From assembly GCA_000996035.1 (NCBI GenBank), contig LBYH01000005.1, positions 1 to 39,125 on the forward strand: DNA of 39,125 nt, in the 5' to 3' direction. Made by a program: the position numbers and the translations under genes. The stretch is from Parcubacteria group bacterium GW2011_GWA2_40_143. GTDB taxonomy: Bacteria > Patescibacteriota > Minisyncoccia > UBA9983. Positions 28,872 to 37,187 of this stretch are shown here, piece by piece (the stretch's first letter is position 1; each line of letters opens with the position of its first letter). The notes under the pieces are model-generated. The model was not told where the DNA came from, made no database searches, and was given only the letters and a program-made list of their open reading frames with translations.

Positions 28872-29048
28872 ATGGAAATGCGGAAGTTTGAGTTGCGAGG
28901 CAAGTATTACAACCACGCCCTCAGATCAATGCGATTATGCGAACAACTCTTGTGTAAGCGGTTCTTGGTCTGATCTTACCGACACATCAACGAAATATAA
29001 ATGGAAATGCGGAAGTTTGAGTTGCGAGGCGAGTATTACAACCACGCC
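28770..29048 (+). repeat. two near-identical coding repeats (43-aa period)
   Basis: DQCD[S/Y]ANNSCVSGSWSDLTDTSTKYKWKCGSLSCEASITTTP; two 125-nt units differ at two positions once the 25-bp duplication is removed. Confidence 0.9.
28841..28890 (+). repeat. exact 25-bp tandem duplication
   Basis: ATATAAATGGAAATGCGGAAGTTTG twice head-to-tail; the second copy creates TTG ATA TAA in frame. Confidence 0.95.
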
Positions 29049-30984
29049 ACTTGAGCCTCCAACAGGTCTTACCGGATCGGCCGGAGCTTGTGGCGGTAAT
29101 ATAAACTTGTCGTGGAATTCCGTTACGGGCGCGACGAGCTATACTCTTTACAGAAGCGGTTATGAATTTAGTGGAATTAACGGAACATCATATGCTGATT
29201 CCGGTTTGGGGACCGATATGAGTCATGAATATAAAGTGAAAGCATGCGATAGTAGCGGCGTATGTTCCCCTTATTCTCCGTCCATATCCGTAACTTCTTC
29301 CGGCGAGTGCCCATCCGATGCGTATTCATTGACATTCAGGACTAAAGGAAACGGTTCGGGATACGCCAAGTTTTATGATTGGCGAGATTATTGGCAAGAC
29401 GGTTCATTTTATGATTGGGTACTTATGGGCGATAATCTATCAGAGTTGACCGATGGCGAGCAGGCGACCATAGGAAAAGATTATAAATTCAAATTGACGG
29501 CTATGCCTGCCGCGGATTCTTATTTCGGCGGCTGGTCCGGTTGCGATGATAGCAGTGGCGATGAGTGTTTCCTTAATGAAAATACATCCGGAACAAGTAA
29601 AACGGTAACGGCCGATTTTAAGAAGGAAGGCGGCCCGGTTTCCTGCGATCCGACGGTAAAATTTGGTCCAAATAGTGATATCATGACATCAGGCAATACG
29701 AGAAATATTTATTGGTATTCGGCTTATGCCGATTCGTGCGTTCCATCCGGCGGAGGCAAAGATACAAATTGGGCAAATTCAAGCATAGGAACGAGCGGAT
29801 CTTATAGTGTTACGGAAATAAAAACAAGCGAGGGAATCTCAAGAACTTACAATATAACTTGCTATAACAGTTCAGGCGGAAGTTCTTCCGGATCAGCGAC
29901 GATAACTGTTAGTGACAGTAAGAATTCTCCGTATTTTGCATTTGACGCGTTTCCTAATCCGGTTACTTCCGGCCAATCAACGAATCTTTATTGGATTGGG
30001 ACGAATTGTCTTAGTTCTAGAGTTAGTTTATTTTCACCAACCGATTCCTCGGTGGGAGAATTATATAATACCAGTTCGTATATAGCTACGTTGAAGGGAT
30101 GGTACGGTTCAATAGCCGATAACGGCGGTTATTACTCGTGGGGGTTAAGCTCTTCCAACACCGGAGACCATGCCACAAGTGATCTTTCCAGCGATACCAC
30201 ATACGTTTTGCGTTGCGAGACGCTAGAAGGAACTAATTCTTACGCATACCAGTATCTTACGGTGGAAGCCGGCGTTAATTCTTGCGGTCCGTCAAACGTT
30301 CCGCCGGAAGTTTCTTTAGTCTGCGATCCGGTTTCTTGCGAAGGGTACTATGGTTCGGTGGCGGGGCAGGATGGTTCATTGAAAGTTACTTACGCCGCGA
30401 CCGACGTGGATGACAATATAGACAGTTGTGAATTTGAAGTTGATGGTAATCTTGAATCATCTTCTTGCAACGATAATTATTACCCGACATCCGTTTTGAG
30501 CGCTGGGACACATACGGTAGCCATGACGGCAACTGATAAAGATGGCGAAGCCGCGGTTGGATCAAAAACCGTTGAAATTTTAGAGCGAAAGACAGTTGTA
30601 TTTGAATTTTACCCTCCGACGGACGACCCTCCGACGGACGACCCTCCGACGGACGACCCTCCGACGGAATTATATGCCACCATTATAGACGTTATAGACG
30701 GCTTGTCGGTCAATTCTACTTCTGTCACTATGATGGTCTCTGGCACATGCGAAAATATCTCGCTTTCAACTTCAGCGATAGTGCCTTCAATCCTAGGCGC
30801 GGAAGTTAAGCTAACCAAAAATAATGATGGAACTTACAATATAACCGTAAAATCAATACCCGGAATAACGGCAACGGGAACATATAACATTACCGTAAAA
30901 GGCACTGGCACGAATTGCGCAGAGACCACCGTGTATATTCCCTTAAACGTGAAAAACATAACCACTAGATGGGAAGAAGTTTAA
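28888..30984 (+). CDS. 3' part of split large surface protein (FN3-like, InlB-like, Ig-like segments)
   Basis: 698 aa, no plausible signal peptide; begins MSCEASITTTPSDQCDYANNSCV, which continues the upstream protein; PPTGLTGSAGACGGNINLSWNSVTGATSYTLYRSG (FN3-like), YFGGWSGCDDSSGDECFL. Confidence 0.8.
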   Translation: MSCEASITTTPSDQCDYANNSCVSGSWSDLTDTSTKYKWKCGSLSCEASITTTPLEPPTGLTGSAGACGGNINLSWNSVTGATSYTLYRSGYEFSGINGTSYADSGLGTDMSHEYKVKACDSSGVCSPYSPSISVTSSGECPSDAYSLTFRTKGNGSGYAKFYDWRDYWQDGSFYDWVLMGDNLSELTDGEQATIGKDYKFKLTAMPAADSYFGGWSGCDDSSGDECFLNENTSGTSKTVTADFKKEGGPVSCDPTVKFGPNSDIMTSGNTRNIYWYSAYADSCVPSGGGKDTNWANSSIGTSGSYSVTEIKTSEGISRTYNITCYNSSGGSSSGSATITVSDSKNSPYFAFDAFPNPVTSGQSTNLYWIGTNCLSSRVSLFSPTDSSVGELYNTSSYIATLKGWYGSIADNGGYYSWGLSSSNTGDHATSDLSSDTTYVLRCETLEGTNSYAYQYLTVEAGVNSCGPSNVPPEVSLVCDPVSCEGYYGSVAGQDGSLKVTYAATDVDDNIDSCEFEVDGNLESSSCNDNYYPTSVLSAGTHTVAMTATDKDGEAAVGSKTVEILERKTVVFEFYPPTDDPPTDDPPTDDPPTELYATIIDVIDGLSVNSTSVTMMVSGTCENISLSTSAIVPSILGAEVKLTKNNDGTYNITVKSIPGITATGTYNITVKGTGTNCAETTVYIPLNVKNITTRWEEV
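30612..30667 (+). repeat. 15-bp minisatellite encoding (PPTDD)n
   Basis: CCCTCCGACGGACGA repeated about 3.7 times, encoding PPTDDPPTDDPPTDDPPTE. Confidence 0.95.
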
Positions 30985-31000
30985 AAGGAAAAAGTTAAAA

Positions 31001-32890
31001 TTGCAGTATACTGGCGCGCGTAAAATAAAGGTGAAAGAAAAGATAAAAAAAAATTCAATCGCAATTATCATCTGCATTTTTTTCGCTTTAATCTGCTTTT
31101 TCTCAGTCTCCTGGTTCAATTTTTTAGACTTGAAATATAGTGGCGATTCAATAACTAGCGATGAGGTGCCTCACATTACTAGCGGTTTTTATTATTTGAA
31201 AACAGGAAGATATTTCTTGAATCCGGAACATCCGCCGCTTGTAAAAGACGTTTCTGCTATTTTGCCTCTTTTTGCGCTAAATCCGTCGTTTCCAAAAGTA
31301 TCATTTGAATATCAGTCGCCAAAAAATGAAGAAGAAAAAACGGAACTTTTTTTCAAAAAAAATATTTTTCCCCGCGATTTGGAGATCACAAATTATCATT
31401 GGGACAACCGTATGCTTATTTTCAATCCCAAAAACAACCCTGACCTTATTATTCTTTTGGCCAGATTGGGAGTCATTTTATTTAATTCGGCGATACTGTT
31501 TGTTTTATATCTTCTTCTTAAGAGATACTGGGGCAAAAAAACCGCCGCTTTATGTTTGCTTTTTCTGGCAATACCGCAATTCAATATTGCTCACGGCAGT
31601 TTGGTAACAACCGATTTCGCCGCTGCCGTTCTTCAAATGTGCGCGCTGGCTTCTTTTGGTGTTTTTTTGAAATTATTCAACTGCGCATCCAAGAAAAAGA
31701 CGCTTTCGTGGTTTTTTCTTTCTTCTCTTTTGTTTACCCTCGCTTTTGCCGCCAAATTTTCTTCATTGATTTTAATCCCAGTTTCTTTCATTGGCGGGCT
31801 CATTTTCATTTTAGCCGTTAAAAAATTTAATTTCAAAAATCTGCTGGTTTACTTGTCTTCGTTCGCCATCCTTATCGCTCTCTCTTTTTCTTTAATTATT
31901 TTTTATTATTCTTTCCATGTGAAAAATATGGACACAGAAGGAATAAACTCTCAACTTGACGCCAATTATCCGAAAAAATTTCCGCCTGCCGTAAAAGTTT
32001 TTCTTAATCAAATGGCGGAAGGCAACAGGTTTGAAAAAGCCGTATCGGTTTACGCCATTGGAACATTTATGACTATAAACAGAATCGACAGCTCCGGACA
32101 ATCAACGTATTTTTTGGGTAAAATATACGGATCGGAAGGAGCCGGATTGTTGTATTTCCATATTCTTTATTTTACCAAGCTGCCTTTGCCTTTTCATGTT
32201 TTAACACTGTTGTCTTTGGTATTATTTTTTCTTTTATTGGGTAAAAATGTTTTTAAAAAAGAATTTTGGCAAAAAATTTCCGTTTTGGATTTTCTTCTTT
32301 TTGTTTTTGTCGCCGTTTATTCTTACAAATCAATATTCAGCAATCTCAATATAGGTTTAAGACATTTTATGCCCGTCATTTTCGCCGTTTCTTTATTGAC
32401 AGCGCACGGAACAGTTGTTTTTTGGAATGAGAAAATTTTTAAAAAAATAAAAATGGCTCATCTAGCTTTCGCCTTGTTAATAATAGCGTTTATTTCAACG
32501 ATAATTTCATTTCCGCATTACTTAAGCTACTACAATATACTGGCTGGCGGAACAAACAATGGATACAAAATAGCCACTGATTCCAATTACGACTGGGGAC
32601 AAGATATAAAGCGACTGGGGAAATTTGTTCGCGATAACAATGTTGATAAAATCTATGTCCACCTTTTTAGCGCCAATAAATTGGACTATTATTTAAACAA
32701 CAAGCACCAATGGTTTGATCTTAAGTATAATGAATTGCCACCCTCCGGTTCTTATTTAGCTGTTTCAGCGCAGGAACTTCAAAATAATATTTACGATCGA
32801 GATTTGCCTGAAAATAAAAAGTATTCTCAATTAAAAAACAATCTCGTAGCCAGAGTTGGCAAGTCTATTTTTATTTTTAAAATTCCTTAA
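31001..32890 (+). CDS. GT39/ArnT-PMT-like membrane glycosyltransferase
   Basis: 629 aa; SDEVPHITSGFYYLKTGRYFLNPEHPPLVKD (acidic loop-1 motif and HPPL), about 10 TM segments. TTG start in track; GTG at 31031 is an alternative. Confidence 0.82.
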   Translation: MQYTGARKIKVKEKIKKNSIAIIICIFFALICFFSVSWFNFLDLKYSGDSITSDEVPHITSGFYYLKTGRYFLNPEHPPLVKDVSAILPLFALNPSFPKVSFEYQSPKNEEEKTELFFKKNIFPRDLEITNYHWDNRMLIFNPKNNPDLIILLARLGVILFNSAILFVLYLLLKRYWGKKTAALCLLFLAIPQFNIAHGSLVTTDFAAAVLQMCALASFGVFLKLFNCASKKKTLSWFFLSSLLFTLAFAAKFSSLILIPVSFIGGLIFILAVKKFNFKNLLVYLSSFAILIALSFSLIIFYYSFHVKNMDTEGINSQLDANYPKKFPPAVKVFLNQMAEGNRFEKAVSVYAIGTFMTINRIDSSGQSTYFLGKIYGSEGAGLLYFHILYFTKLPLPFHVLTLLSLVLFFLLLGKNVFKKEFWQKISVLDFLLFVFVAVYSYKSIFSNLNIGLRHFMPVIFAVSLLTAHGTVVFWNEKIFKKIKMAHLAFALLIIAFISTIISFPHYLSYYNILAGGTNNGYKIATDSNYDWGQDIKRLGKFVRDNNVDKIYVHLFSANKLDYYLNNKHQWFDLKYNELPPSGSYLAVSAQELQNNIYDRDLPENKKYSQLKNNLVARVGKSIFIFKIP

Positions 32891-32902
32891 TCACTTAACC
32901 AA

Positions 32903-33646
32903 ATGGAGCAAAAAAAACAAAAAATATCAATCGCCGTACCGGTTTACAACGAAGAGGTGATAATAAGCCGGACAATTGCGACTTTGTGCGATTTTTGCGA
33001 AAAAAATCTTAAAAATTACGATTGGAAAATAATTATCGCTGATAATAACTCCGGCGACCGCACGGCGGAAATGGCGAAAAAATTGGAAAAAGAGTCCGCT
33101 GGAAAAATTATTTACAAATTTATTCCGCAAAAAGGCAAAGGTTTGGCCATTAGGGAAAGCTGGAAAAGTTTTGAAGCCGATTTTTATATTTTTATGGATG
33201 CCGACCTCGCAACCGCTTTGTCCGCTTTGCCCGTTCTTATAAAAGAATTGGAAAACGGCAACAACTTGGTCATTGGTTCTCGCTTTATCAAAGGCTCATC
33301 AGCCAAAAGAATGCTGGCCAGAAAAATTACTTCCAAAGTTTTTAGTATTCTTACCCGCTTGACGTTTGACCTCAAAATAAAAGATTATCCGTGCGGCTTC
33401 AAAGGCGCCGATAAAAATGTTATAAATAAAATATTGCCTTTGGTTGAAAACAACACTTTCTTTTTTGATACCGAGCTGGTTATTCGTTCAGCCGCGGGCG
33501 GAATGAAAATAAGAGAAATACCGATTGTCTGGCGGGACCGAGATAAAACCGCAAGCAAAAGCCGAGTTAGTATCTCAAAAGTGACAAAAGAATATCTGCT
33601 TGAATTATTAAAATTAAAAAATGACTTGAAAACAAAAAATGGTTAG
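32903..33646 (+). CDS. glycosyltransferase family 2 (dolichyl/polyprenyl-phosphate sugar synthase-like)
   Basis: 247 aa; ISIAVPVYNEEVIISRTIATL, IIADNNSGDRTAEMA, FYIFMDADLATAL, DYPCGFKGADK. Confidence 0.9.
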   Translation: MEQKKQKISIAVPVYNEEVIISRTIATLCDFCEKNLKNYDWKIIIADNNSGDRTAEMAKKLEKESAGKIIYKFIPQKGKGLAIRESWKSFEADFYIFMDADLATALSALPVLIKELENGNNLVIGSRFIKGSSAKRMLARKITSKVFSILTRLTFDLKIKDYPCGFKGADKNVINKILPLVENNTFFFDTELVIRSAAGGMKIREIPIVWRDRDKTASKSRVSISKVTKEYLLELLKLKNDLKTKNG

Positions 33647-35105
33647 CATTTTCAAAAAACTTTTTTCCAAAAAAAGAAATATCCTTATTTTTTACAGCGT
33701 TATCGTTCTAGCTTTTTCTTATTTTTCTTATTTCAAAAATTACGATTACCCGCCTGCTGTTTTTTGGGACGAAAATTACCATATCGCTTCCGCTCAAAAA
33801 TATCTGACGGGAGTAATGTTTATGGAAACGCACCCGCCGCTTGGGAAATTAGTTATCGCTCTAGGCGAATATTTAATTCACCCCAATGATGCCATCAATA
33901 AAAGCGAGTTCACCAAAACAGATTACATAAAGGATTTTCCTGCCGGATATTCTTTTGCCGGTGTCCGATTTTTTTCCGCATTGTTCGCTTGGCTTTCGGC
34001 TATCGTCTTTTTCTACATATTTTATTTTATTTCCAAAAACCCCCACACTTCCCTTATTTTTTCTTCCTTTTACATATTTGAAAATGCCTTGATCACTCAC
34101 TCCCGCGCCGCCATGCTGGAAGGCAGCCATTTGTTTTTTATTCTCTTAGCCATTCTTTATTTTGTTTATTTGGTCCAAAAACCATCAAGAAAAACTTTAC
34201 TCAATTATCTTATTTTGGGAATTTTGGTCGGCTTGACCATATCCATTAAAGCCACCGGCGCGATAACCGTTTTTCTGTTTCCTTTCCTTTTTGTTTGGGA
34301 CTGGAAATATCAAGGTTTAACCTTGATATTAAGGAAAGGCTTGTTTTTTGCCGTTGGTTCTATAACTATTTTTTCTTTGGTTTGGTACATACATTTTTCT
34401 TTAGGTAAAACAGTGGCGGATGATAAGTTTTACAAAGCTTCGGAAGAATACAAAGAAATTATGACCAAAGGCCTTACTTCCGACCCGAAATATTTTCCGA
34501 CAATGCTGAAAGACAACTTTGCTTATATGGCCAACTACAATAAAGGTGTGCCTAAGCTTGATGTCTGCAAACCGGACGAAAACGGCAGTTATCCACTTGC
34601 ATGGCTTGTCGGTGACAAGAGCATTAACTATCGCTGGGAGAAAAGCGGCGATGGTGTCAGATATATGTACTTGCAAGTTAATCCTATAACTTGGTTTTTG
34701 AGTTTGGCTGGAATAATTTTGTCTCTTATTCTGATAATCGGCCGTGTTGTCTTTAAAACTCCAATTAAAAACAAAAATCTGTTTTACTTGATAACTACTT
34801 TTGCGACTCTTTATGTAATCTATATGGCGATAATGCTCCATATAGAACGAGTGATGTATTTATACCATTATTTTATCCCACTCATATTTTCTTTTGTTTT
34901 GGCATTCCTGATCTTTAATTATATTTTTGAAGGAAAAATCGCTAACAAATCTAAAAAACTTTACATCAGCCTAATCATAATGGTTGTTATAATCGCCGGA
35001 ACTTATAAATTCTTCAGCCCGCTTTCCTACTACCAGCCTCTCACGACCGAACAATTTGAAAAACGGATCTGGTTTGACTTCTGGAAATTGAAACCGATAG
35101 AATAG
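33639..35105 (+). CDS. phospholipid carrier-dependent glycosyltransferase (PMT-like)
   Basis: 488 aa; PPAVFWDENYHIASAQKYLTGVMFMETHPPLGKLVIALGEYL; multi-TM; overlaps the GT2 gene by 8 nt. Confidence 0.88.
   Translation: MVSIFKKLFSKKRNILIFYSVIVLAFSYFSYFKNYDYPPAVFWDENYHIASAQKYLTGVMFMETHPPLGKLVIALGEYLIHPNDAINKSEFTKTDYIKDFPAGYSFAGVRFFSALFAWLSAIVFFYIFYFISKNPHTSLIFSSFYIFENALITHSRAAMLEGSHLFFILLAILYFVYLVQKPSRKTLLNYLILGILVGLTISIKATGAITVFLFPFLFVWDWKYQGLTLILRKGLFFAVGSITIFSLVWYIHFSLGKTVADDKFYKASEEYKEIMTKGLTSDPKYFPTMLKDNFAYMANYNKGVPKLDVCKPDENGSYPLAWLVGDKSINYRWEKSGDGVRYMYLQVNPITWFLSLAGIILSLILIIGRVVFKTPIKNKNLFYLITTFATLYVIYMAIMLHIERVMYLYHYFIPLIFSFVLAFLIFNYIFEGKIANKSKKLYISLIIMVVIIAGTYKFFSPLSYYQPLTTEQFEKRIWFDFWKLKPIE
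34306..34330. repeat. 25-bp perfect palindrome inside coding sequence
   Basis: AATATCAAGGTTTAACCTTGATATT; shares the core of the intergenic palindrome at 39005-39047. Confidence 0.8.
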
Positions 35106-35147
35106 TCCCTTCGCGTCTCTTTGCCGGCTCAAAGCTTTAGGTTGATG

Positions 35148-35175
35148 TTGCAAAAAAAAAGTTTTTTGCTATAAT
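35148..35175 (+). promoter_or_regulatory. putative promoter for rpsB-tsf
   Basis: TTGCAA (35148-35153), 16 nt, TATAAT (35170-35175). Confidence 0.5.
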
Positions 35176-35182
35176 ACTTTTT

Positions 35183-35950
35183 ATGTTAGAAACAAAAGAA
35201 AATCCGGTAGATCAAAAGGTTTTGGAGGAGATGTACGCCAAAGGCATGCACCTTGGTTATTCCCCAACCAGCCGGCATCCGCAGATGAGCAAATACCTAT
35301 TTGGCACCAGAAGCGGATTGGAGATTTTTGACCTTGAGAAGACGGTTGATTGTTTAAGCGTTGCCAAAGAATTCGTAAAAAAACTTGGCAAAGAAAAAAA
35401 GACAATGCTTTTTGCGGGCACTAAAAAAGAAGCCATGGCTTTTTCTGAAAAGGCGGCTGTTGAAATAGGTATGCCGTATATAAGAGAAAGGTGGCTTGGT
35501 GGCACTCTTACCAATTTTAGCGAGATTAAGAAAAGAATAAACCATCTTATTGATTTGAAGAAAAAAATGGCTTCCGGCGAACTTGATAAGTATACCAAGA
35601 AAGAAAAATCCCAAACAGACAAGAAAATTAAAAAACTTGATAGATATTTGGGCGGTATGGAAGGTTTGGAGAGAATGCCGTCAGTTATAATAGTGGTTGA
35701 TCCGAAGCATGAGAAGATTGGCGTGGATGAAGCCGTTTGCATGGGCATACCGGTGGTTGCCATAATAAGCAGCGATTGCGATCCGCGCGATATAAATTAT
35801 CCGGTGCCGGCTAACGACAGCTCTTCCACCAGTATAGAATATTTTATTTCAGAAATTGTTAAAGCCTATAAAGAGGGTCTTGCCGCCGCCCAAGAGGCAG
35901 CGACTTTGTCTCCTCAAGTAGCAGAAAAGGCAGCGGAAATTAAAAATTAG
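35183..35950 (+). CDS. rpsB: 30S ribosomal protein S2
   Basis: 255 aa; MHLGYSPTSRHPQMSKYLFGTRSGLEIFDLEKT, RWLGGTLTNFSEIKKRI, PSVIIVVDPKHEKIGVDEAVCMGIPVVAIISSDCDP. Confidence 0.97.
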   Translation: MLETKENPVDQKVLEEMYAKGMHLGYSPTSRHPQMSKYLFGTRSGLEIFDLEKTVDCLSVAKEFVKKLGKEKKTMLFAGTKKEAMAFSEKAAVEIGMPYIRERWLGGTLTNFSEIKKRINHLIDLKKKMASGELDKYTKKEKSQTDKKIKKLDRYLGGMEGLERMPSVIIVVDPKHEKIGVDEAVCMGIPVVAIISSDCDPRDINYPVPANDSSSTSIEYFISEIVKAYKEGLAAAQEAATLSPQVAEKAAEIKN

Positions 35951-35965
35951 ACTCTTGAGACTTCT

Positions 35966-36418
35966 ATGATTACGTCACAACAAATAAAAGAGTTAAGAGA
36001 TAAAACAGATGTTTCCGTGATGGCTTGCAAGAAAGCTTTGGAAGAGGCCGGTGGCGATATGGAAAAAGCTTTGGAAGTTTTGAGAAGAGAAAGCGCCAAA
36101 GTGGCTGAGAAAAAATCAGACAGAGAACTGGGCGCCGGCATAGTGGAAGCCTACATACACGGGAATAGACAAATGGGCGCTATTGTAAAGCTCAAGAGCG
36201 AATCAGACTTTGTGTCTAAAAATGAAGGTTTTGCCACTCTTGCCAAGGATCTTGCCATGCATGTAGCCGCCGCGAATCCCGAAAACAAAGAAACATTTCT
36301 TAGTCAGCCTTACATAAAAAATCCGGAAATTACGGTGAGTGACTATATAAAAGAGCATATCCAAAAATTCGGGGAAAACATAGAGGTGGTGGAATTTTCC
36401 AGACTTAGTTTGTTTTAA
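35966..36418 (+). CDS. tsf: elongation factor Ts (short form)
   Basis: 150 aa; IKELRDKTDVSVMACKKALEEAGGDMEKALEVLRRES, EAYIHGNRQMGAIVKLKSESDFVSKNEGF. Confidence 0.95.
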   Translation: MITSQQIKELRDKTDVSVMACKKALEEAGGDMEKALEVLRRESAKVAEKKSDRELGAGIVEAYIHGNRQMGAIVKLKSESDFVSKNEGFATLAKDLAMHVAAANPENKETFLSQPYIKNPEITVSDYIKEHIQKFGENIEVVEFSRLSLF

Positions 36419-36451
36419 ATACCGGCTTGCTTCGCGGAGAGCGAAGAAATT

Positions 36452-36871
36452 ATGTCTTTAGATATTTTATTTTACATAACAGCCGCTTCGGCGCTAGGTT
36501 TGATGCTTATATTCGCAAGCGACCTGACTATTCTAAGAAGAGCTCTTTCCGGCAGAGAAATAACGGAAAAGATCTCGGAATCAAAACCTGTTTTCCACGG
36601 CGCTTATATTTTGTTGTATCTCCCTATGGCAAGATTCGCTAAAGCGGTTGTGATGCCTAAAGTTTTCAGAGAGATTGAAATTGTCATATCCAAAACAAGA
36701 TTGCTCTTTCTCAGGGCGGAAAGATTTTTGCTTGGATTAACGCATTACGTGAGAGGGAAGAGAAAGATAAATGATAACGGAGCCGGCGCTCATCCTTATT
36801 GGGATAGTTTAAACGGCAATAAAAAAAATACGGACGGCGACGAGGAAGAAAAAAGTGGTAAAGATGTGTAA
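36452..36871 (+). CDS. conserved-looking hypothetical protein with N-terminal TM
   Basis: 139 aa MSLDILFYITAASALGLMLIFASDLTILRRALSG...; charged C-terminus; colinear with tsf. Confidence 0.65.
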   Translation: MSLDILFYITAASALGLMLIFASDLTILRRALSGREITEKISESKPVFHGAYILLYLPMARFAKAVVMPKVFREIEIVISKTRLLFLRAERFLLGLTHYVRGKRKINDNGAGAHPYWDSLNGNKKNTDGDEEEKSGKDV

Positions 36872-36875
36872 AGTT

Positions 36876-37016
36876 CTTTGAATTACGAAATAGTATTATT
36901 TGCTCAGCTCGCATAATTTTCTACGAAAATTTGCTCTACTCATCCGCTTTTATTAGAAAGATTAAAGTAGCGGGTTCCGTAAGGCGTCGCAAACAATACT
37001 ATTTCGTAATTCAAAG
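36876..37016. repeat. inverted-repeat-bounded cassette
   Basis: CTTTGAATTACGAAATAGTATT (36876-36897) and AATACTATTTCGTAATTCAAAG (36995-37016), perfect 22-bp inverted repeat. Confidence 0.85.
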
Positions 37017-37031
37017 CAGGAGTGCTTACTT

Positions 37032-37054
37032 GCCACCTTAGCTCAGCGGTAGAG
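37032..37054 (+). pseudogene. 5' fragment duplicate of tRNA-Thr
   Basis: GCCACCTTAGCTCAGCGGTAGAG identical to the first 23 nt of the tRNA at 37112; the rest of the cloverleaf is absent. Confidence 0.85.
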
Positions 37055-37111
37055 GCCTTAGGCCGTTTGTTTATGCGCTAGGATGGTATAAAATGGAAGA
37101 GTGGTAATTTT

Positions 37112-37183
37112 GCCACCTTAGCTCAGCGGTAGAGCAACGCTTTTGTAAAGCGAAGGTCCCCGGTTCAAATCCGGGAGGTGGCT
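37112..37183 (+). tRNA. tRNA-Thr (TGT)
   Basis: GCCACCT...AGGTGGC acceptor; D arm GCTCAGCGGTAGAGC; anticodon loop TTTGTAA; T arm CCCGGTTCAAATCCGGG. Confidence 0.95.
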
Positions 37184-37187
37184 CAAA

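Noticed and set aside
36427-36642. 71-aa ORF overlapping the 139-aa ORF
   Set aside because: Frame-shifted translation of 36452..36871, which has a better TM/charged protein pattern.
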